Below, in pieces: positions 34,780-45,699 of a DNA stretch of 64,000 nt (position 1 is the first letter of the stretch; every line of letters begins with the position of its first letter). The stretch is taken from the NCBI GenBank assembly GCA_029532415.1, contig JAQOTA010000053.1, positions 1,240,001 to 1,304,000 of the forward strand, read 5' to 3'. The notes under the pieces were generated by a model, which saw only the letters and a program-made list of their open reading frames with translations, did not search any database and was not told the origin of the DNA. The position numbers and the translations under genes are program-made. Source of the DNA: Marasmius tenuissimus (taxonomy: Eukaryota > Basidiomycota > Agaricomycetes > Agaricales > Marasmiaceae).

Positions 34780-36300
34780 CTCATGACCACTATGTTCCTC
34801 TGTGTCGTTCTCTTCTCTTTCGAATGTCCTCTCGTTCGCGACACAAAGATCTAGACTTCTTAACACGAGAACAAGTCTGGTCTCCGGATCACTAGGCCAG
34901 TAGGTGCGATTTTTTGGCTCGGTCTTTTTCGACTACGGTCTGATTTCCTCTCAGCTGGACTCAGTCCTGACCCCGACATTGGCAGACTACTGGGCTACAT
35001 CTCGAGATCCTCGATGAATTCCTCCACTTCGTCGCCTTAGACACTCTATAATCCGCCCTTCCGAAGCTCGACTCCTCGCCCTTTATCAACCTTTTTCGTC
35101 CCTGATGTCCACCTTCTCTACGGAACTCTAGGATGGGCGTTTGGGGTCGACTGTCATTCCCCCTCGCGTACATCGGCGCTCTAAGATCTTCTTTGAACAC
35201 TCAGGTTGGCGCAATGGATGCCACACACGCCTCGTACACTTTTCTTGACGCGTTGACGAAGTGTGCTGGGGCTGCCAGTACTGGCGATGACCATTTCGGA
35301 GAATAGCGGTGAAGACAAGGCTCGGTTCGGCGGGAACTCTATATGAATGGACAACGGGCAAGGGCAGGAGGAAAGGATATTCGTTGGAATACGTGGAAGC
35401 ACGTGGAACCCTCGACGGGTGTAGATGAACGACCGAAAATGATTCCAGCTCTATGACTCCGCGAAGCTCGATGTGGCCCACTTCCAAATTCTACTCCTAC
35501 AAGTTCCTAATTCTGCACATGAGAAGACGCATAGTCTACCGGCTACCACAACTTTCACTCTCTTGGTGACGATGTTCCTTCCCCCGTTCGCATAATCCCA
35601 AAGCCAACCATAGCTTCAATGGAATCTTTTGGGTCGGATGCGGTTATCGACTACAGAGCAACCGCGCAGTGTCTGCTTGAAACTCGGCACAGACTCCACG
35701 AGCAACCCCAGGCTCTCTTTCGTGCTGGGTTATGATATCTGGGAGAGAAGGCGACGATCTTTCGGTCAGATGCCGGGTGACGGATCGTGGATTCGAGCTG
35801 AGGAGCGACGTGATTGATACGGCTGCCAGTGAGTACCCGTACTGTACCTACCCCCTCATACATATCATCTCATACCACTCCAGGTAGAGCAGCCACCATC
35901 CAAGGACTCTCTCGAACCACCCCGAGCTTTCGTACGCGTACTGGGAGGGTTTTTTCTTGCCAGAAACCTCGGTTGAAAGAGACGCGGCGAACGCCCCCGT
36001 CATCGTCGCAGATGGAGACCCCGATTGTTTGAGATCCAATATCGGCTTCAAGACTCTGCCACTTCAGACGGCTTGTATGTTGCGCGAAGACAGACCCAGG
36101 CCTCTCGTCGACTTACTATTACCTCGACCCGTTGTACGACTCAAACCCCAAATTGCCATTCAACTCGATTTGTAGCCACAACTCGAAGGCGTCATGTGGG
36201 CTTGGATGTTGTCAGCGATGCATGTTTCCCTCTCTTCGGGCACCACGGCATGGATCTGTGGCTTTTATGGACAGTTTGAGCCCGTTCCATCGCTGTTTGT
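34780..36300 (+). pseudogene. F4 family member C and following diverged exons
   Basis: The leader resembles the other F4 copies up to a donor-like GTGCGATTT at about 34.90 kb. Beyond that the sequence diverges. Near 35.95 kb a + frame reads LPETSVERDAANAPVIVADG, and near 36.1 kb another reads YDSNPKLPFNSICSHNSKAS. The latter loosely recalls the YDSYPFPSFIYPIF block of F5-A. These are plausible coding fragments without a complete model. No domain is recognised. Confidence 0.25.
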
Positions 36301-36373
36301 TTGGACGAGGGACAGTTGGCCATTGGTGGTTGCAAACACCACGTAACCAAAAGCAAAAGTTGAAAGATGAGAG

Positions 36374-37010
36374 ATGGTCAGGGCATGGAAACGACAAAAC
36401 GCTTTGACCTTGCTCATCGCAGCTGGTGCCGGTGAGCACTCGTGCTATTCCTACCGATCTGCTACTCGACTCACGCTGTCTTTCTCTGATGTACAGGTTC
36501 TGGTGCTAAAAGGACTCGAACCTCCGAACCCTGGTCGTCGTTCAAGCTATCATATGTCTACTCTGAGCTCGATTCTGGCTTATGAGGACGCGGCAAAAAC
36601 ATACGGGAACCTACAGGCAAGAAGTGAAATTTCGTTTCAACACAGCCCGACGCTGAACTTCTTCAAGATACCTTCAATCTAGCACATTCTCTTCCTCTTC
36701 AAGAGGCGAACGTTCGAAAGATGGGACGGGAGTCTTCGAGGTTGACGCTGAGGGGGCAATTATGCAGGCACTGGATTTAGATGCAAGTTGCACGTGTCGT
36801 ATCGGTATGGGAATATTCAGAATCACCATCAGGCTAGTAGGGTGCTCTACGTCCCTTCGGGTCATCCCTCGAGAACACTATTTAGTGGCACGAGACGCCC
36901 AGTCAATCTCCATCAATTGCAGTCGCTTCCTGGAGAGACTAGCACTCACAAATCGAGAAAATCACCACAGACGGTGACCGTGGTATCGTTACTGTCTGGC
37001 ATGTACTGAT
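36374..37010 (+). other. possible spliced coding fragment, unknown
   Basis: A GTGAGCAC to GTACAG segment (about 36434-36496) looks like an intron. Downstream, one + frame reads GTGVFEVDAEGAIMQALDLD, which looks coding, in a run ending at 36977. The upstream frame ends in a stop at about 36682 before this frame begins, so a further intron or a frameshift is needed. No paralog was found in the window. Confidence 0.25.
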
Positions 37011-38040
37011 ATTGACCCGGAAGTCGGAAAAGCGGGGAAGTCGGAAATCAGTCAAATAGCTCACGCCACGAGACATGTAGGATAAAACTCTCAGTCTTAC
37101 CTTTTAGTCCTACTTCTTGCGGACCTGCAGAGCACAAAATGACCCCGGTCGGCGATCTGGTTCTGAGTAGGGACGCGATTGATGGCGGGATGTGTCGTTA
37201 TGTCACACTTTCCCAAGCACGTGTCACATGCCGGCAAAAGCCGACTTGTCGGTCAAACCGTCGTCGAATTTCCTTCTCAAGGGCCCATGGCCCCTCGATG
37301 AAAAGATCTTATATTTTGGTCTACTTTCTGCCCTGAATGCCCAAATAATGTCTGTACTTACGGCTCTTCGTCTGAGTAGGTCGATTTCCGACTTCTAGGT
37401 CAAATCCAGATTTGGAGCCCGACCGTGGGAATCAGCCTCCACTCGTCGCGGGTCAGTCTGCACTACAAAGTAAGTATGTGGTATGATTTCTGATATGTCT
37501 GTCTATTTACTGTACATGACCTGAGTTTGTGGAAGACCTCTCGGGCTCACAAACAAAAAAATTCTGCTAAGGCTTCCGACTTCTGGGCTAATGACAGTAC
37601 GGGAGGATGTGCTGCCGCCTAGCACTGATTGTCGACATCTTATCCAGTTGTTTCGCATCAGGCATGAAAGGAGAGTTGTACATACGAGATTTCATAGTTG
37701 ACTGACCGAGTTTCTCGGGATCGATAAAACCGTTCAATATGAGGTGTTGCGTTGATCGGAACGTCAATACCATCGAGTTTGAGAAAAAAGAGAACCTGCA
37801 AGTGGTCAATGATTTCCGACGAGACCTCTCCTTACGCTGGCGCCTCTGCAGCCAAATAAGCCAGCCCTTCCATTATAAAAGATCCTTGAGGTGACTGGCT
37901 GAAATGTTGGTAATATCGATGTATACACCTTGCGGCAGTGGGCGCGTTGTTCTGTCATGATCCCTTTCCCCGGGGTGCAACAGCTTCTGTGATTCTAGAA
38001 CGAGGTTCCCGGAGCTGTTCAATAAGGTTTAATCATAATT
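37010..38040. other. no supported gene
   Basis: AT-richer sequence with only short ORFs and no paralogous landmark of the F1-F6 families. Nothing recognisable was seen. Confidence 0.5.
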
Positions 38041-38530
38041 TTGCTTGTCATCGACTGTAGAGACTCAGAAGAAGGTTTTGAACGTTGGCATCGTGATGCT
38101 CGTAGTAGTTGTGGTTCACCATCGCTAAGCGCCTATCGACTCTCGAGCCCTTCTCCGCTTCAGGAGGGTCCGGGCCGACATCCTCTGATATTCTCTCCTG
38201 CAACTTCGATGTTCAAACGCGCGTACGGTTCAAACGGTTCAAACGTTAACGTTAAAGCTTGAACTCCCGGTCTGAAGCTGGTTTGTCGCTTATTATGTCG
38301 TACACCCTCATAAAACTCGGTACCCACAACTTCCACGTTCTTTCAACTCTCCCTGAAAACTGGTGCTGTTCGTCTCGACCACGCAGTGAACGTATCTTCA
38401 TGGATTGCTCTTGGCTCTCATTGCAAGGAACTGTTTTTGGGAACCTACACACAAGGAGCCAGTCTGGGAAGACCTGGTAAATAAACCTTGGAAGGAGAGA
38501 TCTCTTTCTCGCTGATGAGTCCGGATGGTC
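38041..38530 (-). pseudogene. F3 family member D, 5' fragment only
   Basis: The - strand contains RGRDEQHQFSGRVERTWKLW, aligning with VVDEQTLGRVEQGTWKLW of F3-B, in the same divergent position upstream of an F1 gene. The frame closes at 38252 shortly after DREFKL. None of the later F3 blocks is found to the left. It is therefore a truncated relic. Confidence 0.35.
38227..38256 (+). repeat. short simple repeats (GGTTCAAAC x2, GTTAAC-like)
   Basis: Two adjacent GGTTCAAAC units are followed by CGTTAACGTTAAAG, a small palindromic run. The scale is too small to infer a function. Confidence 0.6.
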
Positions 38531-38891
38531 CATAGCCTGTCAAAGTGGGGATTCATTTTGAACAGAATGCGTTTGGTCACGGTCGTGCGATTTTGCGGGC
38601 CTGGACTTTGGAGGCTGTGGAGCGGCAACGGTCTAGATTCGATAACACTCTTCGCAACCACTCGTGCCTGCTACGTAGACATTTTGATCAACGGCCACTC
38701 ATCAAAATGTCTTTTCGTCGTAGGGCGGTGGTTCGAGCCTAGCAACAGTCATACAAAATGGAAGTTGCTGCTGAGCATTGTGATGTGTCGGCCACAGCCT
38801 CCAGACAACTCTCGCCTTATTTCTTGACCATCCCCTGCTCTTCTGTCCTTCCACTCGACACACGCTACCTCTTCCGCAAGCTCAAGGCCCG

Positions 38892-40183
38892 ATGTTGGCC
38901 AACTTTTTTCAAGAGGCACGGAACTTCAAGGCCGCCGGCTGTCACTTCAACCAGGTGCAGGGAGATCAGTACAACTATATGACAACGATAGTCCAAGCAA
39001 AGGGGGAGGAAAGCACAGAATTTGATGGGGTGAGCAGAGACTTTTGTGTCAAGTGGAAGACTCTGACTGTGGTTTCAGTACTACGAGGTGAAGCAAGGTG
39101 CGATCTGCAAATTGAGCGACGTCGGGTACTCCTTGTACCCGCGGCAATGGGACAACAGGCGCAGAGGGTGGTGGGAGGGGAAACCTCGAGCTGACAGGAC
39201 GATCTGTACAGCAAGAGTATTAGAGCGATCAGGAATGGTTTTTACGGTGGTACAGTATAGCGGACCAGATGCGCAGAGAGTACGCCCGTTGTATTTTCTA
39301 GTTTGATGAGTGTTCTGATTTCCTTTCCAGGCTTTTGAAGAAGACTTTAGGACACTATCGGGAATTCTGTGAGTTCTATGCCATGACCTATTTGGTGTGG
39401 ATGCTCACATCTTTCCAGTACCTCAACTGGCTCACAAATCTATGGCTACAGCAAGTCGAAAATTCCGTCGCTCATATTGTACAACGGTACGTTGTTGTAC
39501 CAGGTATGCGGCGGGTTGAGTTTCACTGATGTGTTGTGTTGCAGAGCTGAGGCCAGTTAGGCCCTTGGCTTCAGGGCTGGGTGGGTTGTATCTCGGGAGT
39601 TTAGCTGTAAGTAACCAATGGAATATTCGGCTGCAATTAATACAACTACTTCCAGATACAAATGGATTGCTCGGACCAGGAGTTGTGGTTGGACATTGGG
39701 AGAGGCGTGATTTGTCGTGGTCCATTAGGGACAAACGAAGAAGGGGTCTTGTCGTGGTTCGAGTGGTATGAGCAAGAGGTGCCATACTTGCCTTCGACCG
39801 CAGAACTTCTTGAAGAGGACATTTTAGTGCGCTTTTTGGCGAATCAAAATTCGAGGACTATCGATCACGTCATCTTCGAGACATTGACAGAATCGCATGT
39901 CGATGATGATGGGCGAACTGTGCCTGACACCGAACGACCTTCTCAGCCAACTGTCTTTTCAGCAAACACCCCCATCGCTGTCGCAAACAATGCCTGGAGG
40001 AGCGAGTGCAGTTCTCTTGGAGATCGAAGACTCTTGAAAAATGGGCTAACCAGGTGTGTTGGAGGATACTATTGTTTATCGGACATTTACATTTTGAGTA
40101 GATTCGCACTCAAGGGACACTATCCGCATTATCTTCACTTGGTTTGGAATGCCGATTTCGAATATGTCTGGCTGTCGCTGTAG
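38892..40183 (+). pseudogene. F1-D, 5' part, truncated in exon 7 by an insertion
   Basis: Exons 1-6 are intact: 38892-39029, 39079-39279, 39331-39368, 39419-39486, 39545-39606 and 39656-40053. Exon 7 begins at 40102. The start MLANFFQEARNFKAAG leads to CHFNQVQGDQYNY. WLDIGRGVICRGPLG and NTPIAVANNAW follow. In exon 7 the reading FALKGHYPHYLHLVW..VWLS aligns with the family until about 40178. There TGTAGCGCC replaces the family sequence and supplies a TAG stop at 40181-40183. The leftover frame would give about 370 residues lacking the entire HHWSFHEDG region. This is the most diverged F1 copy, so it was an old member before it was disrupted. Confidence 0.8.
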
Positions 40184-40651
40184 CGCCTGCTATTAAAAAG
40201 CAGCTTCGGAGCCTTGTTTTTGTGCGATTTTAGCATAAAACAGATAAGAAATGACTAGGTAATACGAGTACTAGAGCGAGTCCCGAGCGGCTAGTAAAAG
40301 GCTCAGATCCTAGCATAGGGAGAGAATAGCGCCTCGGAGGCGTCTCTCCTTATCTCTGAAAACTGTAGGAGTCGTATAACTGAAGAAAGTATCACTTCGG
40401 AGGCACGACTAGGACCTGTAGTCATATCAAGGGAATATCTCCAGTGGCTCGGAGGCATCGTACTAAGGATTAGAATAACAGAATCAGACTTGACGAAGAC
40501 CCTACTAGAAGGGATAGACAGAGAAGGTCACCGCAGAAGCATGGATGGTCGGAGAACGAGACTAAGTCGAGCCTCAGAAGCTGGTATAAGGTCAAGGCCT
40601 CACTTTGGAGGCAGGATTGATTCAAGTATACTAAGTATACTACCGGTTACC

Positions 40652-41346
40652 CTAGTCATGCATATTGGCTAGAGCTACCTCATCCCAACCGAAGTAATTA
40701 TCTACGTCGGAGTCTTCAGGATAATAAGAATCAATGGAGGTGTCATGATCTAGATAATCGGTATAGAACGGATCGCAGAAAATAGGATTATAGAAAGAAA
40801 AGGCTTGAGAGAGCCAACGACCCATGAGAGGGGAGTACTTGAAGAACGAGAGCTTGGTATAGTCAAGCTTCGGAGGCGCTGGACGTTCAGCACAACTGGC
40901 AACTGCATCAATCCAAGCATTGACGGCTCCAGGAGTACGAGCAGTTTTGAAGTCGAGGAAACCGACTCGAGCAATGGACTCGGCGACCATGTCAATAACA
41001 GACCTGGCGTCGTGAGGAATAAAGTGGTCAAAGGTGTCCTCGCAGAGATAGATTTCGTCCTGGATCATGTCATAACGAATCACGTAGCCCCAGTAGATGG
41101 ATCTATGGCGACTGAGGAAGAACTGCTGGAAGATGATTCCGAGGATAGCCTCTCGTTCTGCGTCGAGTGGAATGGGTAGGATGATGCGGCGCTCCTTGAT
41201 CTTATTAGAGTAGTCTTCTGGATACCACCAGAGCTTATACAACTCTGAAGATGGAGTCAGCAAGCCGCCTCGGAGTTTAGAAAATTGAGAGACTTACTAT
41301 AGAGCAAGTTGCGGAAGTGATCTTCAATATTGTGCAAGCGTGCCAT
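40652..41346 (-). CDS. orphan 213-aa acidic protein carried by the insertion
   Basis: Two exons: 41346-41298 and 41244-40652, separated by a 53-bp GTAAGT-CAG intron. Joined, they give 214 codons. The start MARLHNIEDHFRNLLYK is followed by LWWYPEDYSNKIKERR, and a middle part has SIYWGYVIRYDMIQDEIYL. The last 40 residues are rich in Asp and Tyr (DYLDHDTSIDSYYPEDSD). There is no signal peptide, no membrane segment and no zinc knuckle or catalytic motif. The long open frame and clean intron make a real or recently active gene likely. Dispersed TTCGGAGGC motifs occur inside its coding sequence. It could be a cargo gene or structural (gag-like) protein of an unrecognised element; no evidence decides. 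Confidence 0.6.
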
Positions 41347-42196
41347 AGTGCGCTCGGGGGAAAAGTAAGCAAGGAACTGGGGCGACCTAGTATTTGCTTA
41401 TACTGACCTCTGGACTTGCCACGGAAGTGGAAATTTTACTTCGGAAACCAGGAAATTAGTGCTTCGGAGGCATGGATCCGAACCAGGCACTGGGCGCTAA
41501 ACAATGATCGCGAAGTGATCAAAGGAATTGCCCCATAGCTGTACCTCCACTGTACTTGTACATGGAGATATTGACTGTACGAAGGGCATAGTTGGTGCTG
41601 GTAGCCATACGCAGCGCTTGACTGCATTGGAAGGCAGGGGACTAAGAAAGAAAGGAATGGTGTACCGAAGAATCGAGTAGGAGTTCTGGCTGAACCATTG
41701 AACTATTACCCGGTATCTAAGGTACCAGGATTGGATATAGTGGGGCGACCATATGGATGGAAGGGCGTCAGAACTATCCGACATACAGAAAGGACATCGA
41801 CCTGGCTGCGGATGGCTGGGTAACTCAAGGAATATAGGTACCTACTAGCACTTCGGAGGCAGTACGTTGCTTCAGATGAAGGGAGTATATGCTTCGGAGG
41901 CAGACAGAACAGGATGACCTATGACGATTGAAGAGTCTGGAACCGGAGCATCACTGCTGCGGAGGCAGATAGGGAGAACGGAACCATGGATAGGAGAGAC
42001 CCGGAAGAAAAGAATGTTAGAGAATGTTCGAGGCTGATGATACTTCCGAAGCAAATTATTGGTTTTGACTTTGGGGTTCAAAAGCGTAGATTAAACACAA
42101 AACTCTCCAAGTATATTCCAAAGTAGGTAGTTTATGCCTCCGAGGCACGGTTTATTCGATATTTGTACAATTTGGTAGAATTAGAGCATCCCAGGG

Positions 42197-42204
42197 TATA
42201 TAAG
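42197..42204 (+). promoter_or_regulatory. TATATAAG core promoter inside the insertion
   Basis: GGGTATATAAGCAGTGGGG, followed within 25 bases by an imperfect hairpin (GGGGTT...AATCCCC), resembles the core promoter and start region seen in some LTRs. It points rightward, away from the orphan gene. No second copy of this segment was found in the window, so a two-LTR structure is not supported. Confidence 0.4.
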
Positions 42205-42749
42205 CAGTGGGGTTTTCATCAAGAATCCCCAAGCAATCCGTACGATTAGTATTCAGAGGATACGAAGCTATTCCACTTGTTGGGTAGTTAGTTGACTCGG
42301 GAGCGCTTCTGGAGAGACATTAGAACGGAATAGAACTTTGTTTGCCCAAAACCTAGAAAATCCATTGAACACTTGCTTGACCTTGACTTTGCATTGTTTG
42401 TCTGCGACGCCGACTTGACTGGCTGAGCTATTGTTGAACTTCCGAAGCTAATTGGGCTGAGGATATTGTTCGCCGTTGACAGTTGGTCTTCGGTCATTGA
42501 CAGACTTGATTGGAGTCTTATTGCCATTGTTTGATTTGATTGTCTTGTTGCCCCTCGCTGTTCGAGTGGTTCTGAAGCTAGTTGAAGCCTAAGAACGCAC
42601 TTCTGAAGCACCAAACAAACTCTACACTCCCCGAAACAACCCATAAACCTCTCTTCCAAACCTCACTTTTGACCTCCGAACTGGTTTCAGAGGCGAAGCT
42701 ACCTTAGTTGGATAGTTTCTTGAGTCAGATTTCCTTCAGCCCACTATTG

Positions 42750-43022
42750 CAGTCTGGCTAAGAGCGGAACCTACGATCAACGCCGATCCCCGATTCCCGC
42801 ACCCTTCAGCTACACTCTTGAGTGTTGGGAGGATTTGACCTACGAGTTAGATTCTATTATACACCGCGAGTGGCGCTTTACAGCGGGATATGTGGCCTCC
42901 AGAGCCCGAAATGGGCCCACCAGCGATTGGTCACCCAAGTCCCTCCCGTTCCCCTCGAAAATCGCAAGAGAGTTGGGTTTTATATGATCGAGACTTGGAC
43001 TCTCGATGAGGACGTCGACTAA
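42750..43022 (+). pseudogene. F1-D, 3' remnant (last exon)
   Basis: After an acceptor-like CTATTGCAG at 42752, the sequence TCTGGCTAAGAGC aligns with TCTGCCTAAAAGTCG of F1-C exon 9. It continues through a diverged body to an ending LDEDVD plus stop at 43020-43022, like the FDMEVD stop of the family. It is cut off from its 5' exons by the insertion. Confidence 0.6.
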
Positions 43023-43199
43023 CAGTGTTATTTGATGGTAAGGTCATTAATTTTGTACCACTGCAGGACAAGCAACTCAAGCATCCTCGGGGCTCGTCAC
43101 GGGCTGTTTGCTTGTTTATATCTTCCTCCTCCGGCTTAAATTAATTAGTATTCTGTCAGTAGGCGAGGGCCTAGATCACAGGGTTTATGTTGTAGGATA

Positions 43200-45030
43200 A
43201 GTAATTCTTAATAACTTATAATTGTGTTTGCCCAGCACAGGCAGCGTTTGATGATGGATCCGGCCGAATTTATATATCATCGAGTCTTAAACGCGGATGA
43301 TCTCCAATGCCTCGTCGAGATACATAAACTGGCACGATTCCACCTGCCCTGGGTCCATTCCATCCGACCTCCATGGTCTATCAAAGGTCAACAACGCAAC
43401 CACCACATTTCTGGTGAGCTGGCTGGGCTTGTAGTCCAGCATAGAGAAGGGGGGCCCACCGAATGCTCTCCATCTAATAGGCGCCGTTGCTCTGTCAAAA
43501 TAAGTCCCTGACCGTGATTGAGTTCGGTGTGTTTGCTTGAAATTTGAAGTCTTGTGTCAGTTGCTTCACGATCCTGCTTTTTGGGGTTGACTCCATTACC
43601 ATCGCGTCCCGCTAACGGTGCGCACGTTTCCGACGGGTTTTGGGTCGAGAATCAGCCTCGAACTGATGGCTGGATGGGAAGGGAGAAGTCGGTATCAGAG
43701 GCGTGCTGCTGGAGACCATTTCAACTTTTACAGTTCAAGTGAGGGCAATTCTCCATTAGATGGCCAAGCTACGGTACACAACCAGCACATTCGCGCCTGA
43801 GATCCTATCAAAGGGAATCGAACCCTTGAAGCGAATGAAGACACGTAGTCCTACTCTTCGTGCCTTTGAACGTAGTCAGACGAAATGCCGGAACCGTGCC
43901 TGCTCCGTCATCGTGTCCATCAGGCGGCGATCCCTCTCAGCAACCCGCCCATTTGAGCTGTACTTCCCTGGCGCTTCTTCGTCCCCTCCCTGGACCTGTA
44001 AACCGTCACCTTAACTGATCAAGCTTCCGAGCCATCCTCGTCGACCTGTAGGCCAGTTTCCGTTTGACCGTCGTGGATATAGCGGGCAGCGGGATTGATA
44101 GTACATAACACTATGCTTGATTTTCGTAAAGTGTTTGTCGATATCTGATCGCAGGAATTGTAACCTGGAGTTGAGAATAATTCCATATCGAGGAACCACC
44201 GTTTGAAAATCTGAGAATTGCAGGGTAAGTCAAATTATGCGCGAGAGTATTAATACGGCGTACACTGAACACTTCCTCCTCCGATGCAGACTCACCTGGG
44301 CCACACTATATACGCTGGTTTTCAACTGGCGCCTCCCTCATCTTCCTGCTGACACCCCAAATCCTCCCTAGCATCGACCAGCCTCAGCCTCCAAATCCCT
44401 CGGCAGATCCACCAGAATGGCTTGCGGCACATTGGTAGTGTCCTCCCACGTCTCTCCGGCCATCGGCGTCGACTTGACCAACTCACGGAGCAATCCACTT
44501 CCTCGTCTTTGAATACCATCGGCGTGTGAGGGTAAGATCCGATATTGAATAGTCGACGCCGGATCCGTGAGGAGGGATAGGAAAACGAGGCCCTCCTTGA
44601 GTGTCCGAGTCGAATCTTTCTGACCCTCAGGCTGTTTCGTCAACGCCGTATCCTCTCCCTAAACTCGTGTGGTTTGACCAGCAAGACGTCAATCGTAGTT
44701 GGAAGTAGAGAGGGCTATCCATGACAATCGGACGCTATTCGGCGTATACGTCGACTATATTGATTGGTTTACGCTCGAGGTTTCATACAAGTCGGGGGAG
44801 CTAAGGTGTCATCACAACGGTTCGGGTGTGATCGTGCTACGTTGAAAGGCCCAGAGTTTGGATCCGTGCTGTTGAGTTGACAGAGCAATCCAAGCGCTTG
44901 GACACGTGCAGCGTGGTGTTCCGGGGAATCTGCGAGTAGATGAGCTTTATTCATCGAAGAATGGGAACTTGGGACTCACTTGCATATCTCGACAGATATC
45001 CCAGTCTTATCATGTGAGACGACACTGTCC
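43200..45030 (-). pseudogene. F3 family member E
   Basis: The - strand blocks match those at 3.5-5.33 kb. They are: an intron GTGAGTCCC to CTCGCAG at about 44.99-44.94 kb leading into DSPE; LKEGLVFLSLLTDPASTIQY with RELVKSTPMAGETWED at 44.6-44.4 kb; LVDLPRDLEAEAGRC ending at 44368; and VYRSREG near 43.99 kb. The 91-codon piece at 44643-44368 is better preserved here than in the left copy. At 43.25-43.51 kb a + frame (MMDPAEFIYHRVLNADDLQC) is also open, so coding on the other strand there cannot be excluded. No domain is recognised. Confidence 0.35.
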
Positions 45031-45669
45031 GTCTCCTCTTCATGACCTCGCATAAGGGAATAGGGAATAAGGGCAGTAACCATCACCGAATGCACGCATA
45101 CGCGGTTGTGCCGGCTTTTGAACTTGAGGCCCCTATACTATGATTGAGAGACTGAGCCATATCTGTCGCCCAATCGAGATAGCTGTCGTGAGCGGAAACC
45201 CGGAAATGGGTGATCAGCGCGTTCAGCCAAGATTCGCCGATAGTGGAGGAATCGATGCCGAAGCCTGGTGGATGCTGGACGTAAAAGGCTACAAGAAAGT
45301 GTTCATGGCAAAGCTAATCTTCGCCATTCAGTGGATCAAACCGGTTGTTCAGGTAGATTGAAAGTCCAAGTTATCCACTCAAAAGGGAGCTCGGCAAAAT
45401 GGGTTGGGGACGGAGAGTTGGGTGTCACAGAGAAGGTAGAAACTGAAGCAGGCGATACATTGGCTGTAAGACGCTCAAAGGAGTCTGACGGTGGTCGTTT
45501 GTCTCTTTCTGACTCCGCGAACTCTTGATAATCTTCATTTTTACTCCGAAGGTCAATAGCTGAGATATTGAAGAGAGAAGCCGCGAATGAGAGATGGTGA
45601 AAGTTGGAAGTGGGTAAACTTGCGCTTGGCTCCGGATTTTGGGCCGGGCTTCCGGAAAATTTCCCGCTT

Positions 45670-45680
45670 TGATTCTTTGG
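45670..45680 (+). promoter_or_regulatory. mutated TGACTCATTGG element (F4-E)
   Basis: At the equivalent position this copy reads TGATTCTTTGG, with two changes in the TGACTCA core; the flanks (TTTCCCGCTT, GGACCAGGTTGAC) and the CT tract are kept. It should bind a Gcn4-type factor poorly, if at all. Confidence 0.45.
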
Positions 45681-45699
45681 CGCACGGACCAGGTTGACT

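Larger units (their letters stand above)
40179..42720. mobile_element. about 2.5 kb insertion inside F1-D, unclassified
   Basis: F1 similarity stops at about 40178 and resumes at about 42750, at the last exon. The intervening DNA has no counterpart in the other four F1 copies. It carries many dispersed copies of a GCTTCGGAGGC-like motif, one spliced - strand gene, and a + strand TATA promoter. Roughly 0.6 kb of F1 sequence (the end of exon 7, exon 8 and flanking introns) is missing across the insertion. It was therefore not a clean insertion, or a deletion followed. The ends share a faint inverted similarity (GTAGC..GCCT..TTCGGAG on the left; its complement on the right), too imperfect to prove terminal inverted repeats. 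No transposase, integrase or reverse transcriptase is present. The exact right boundary is uncertain by some tens of bases. Confidence 0.55.

Noticed and set aside
40179..42720. LTR retrotransposon or solo LTR
   Set aside because: A TATA core and a TG start are present, but there is no second LTR, no primer-binding site, no gag/pol motif and no clear target-site duplication. Left as unclassified.
40179..42720. terminal inverted repeats of a DNA transposon
   Set aside because: The similarity between the two ends is too patchy to separate from the dispersed GCTTCGGAGGC motif, which is itself near-palindromic.
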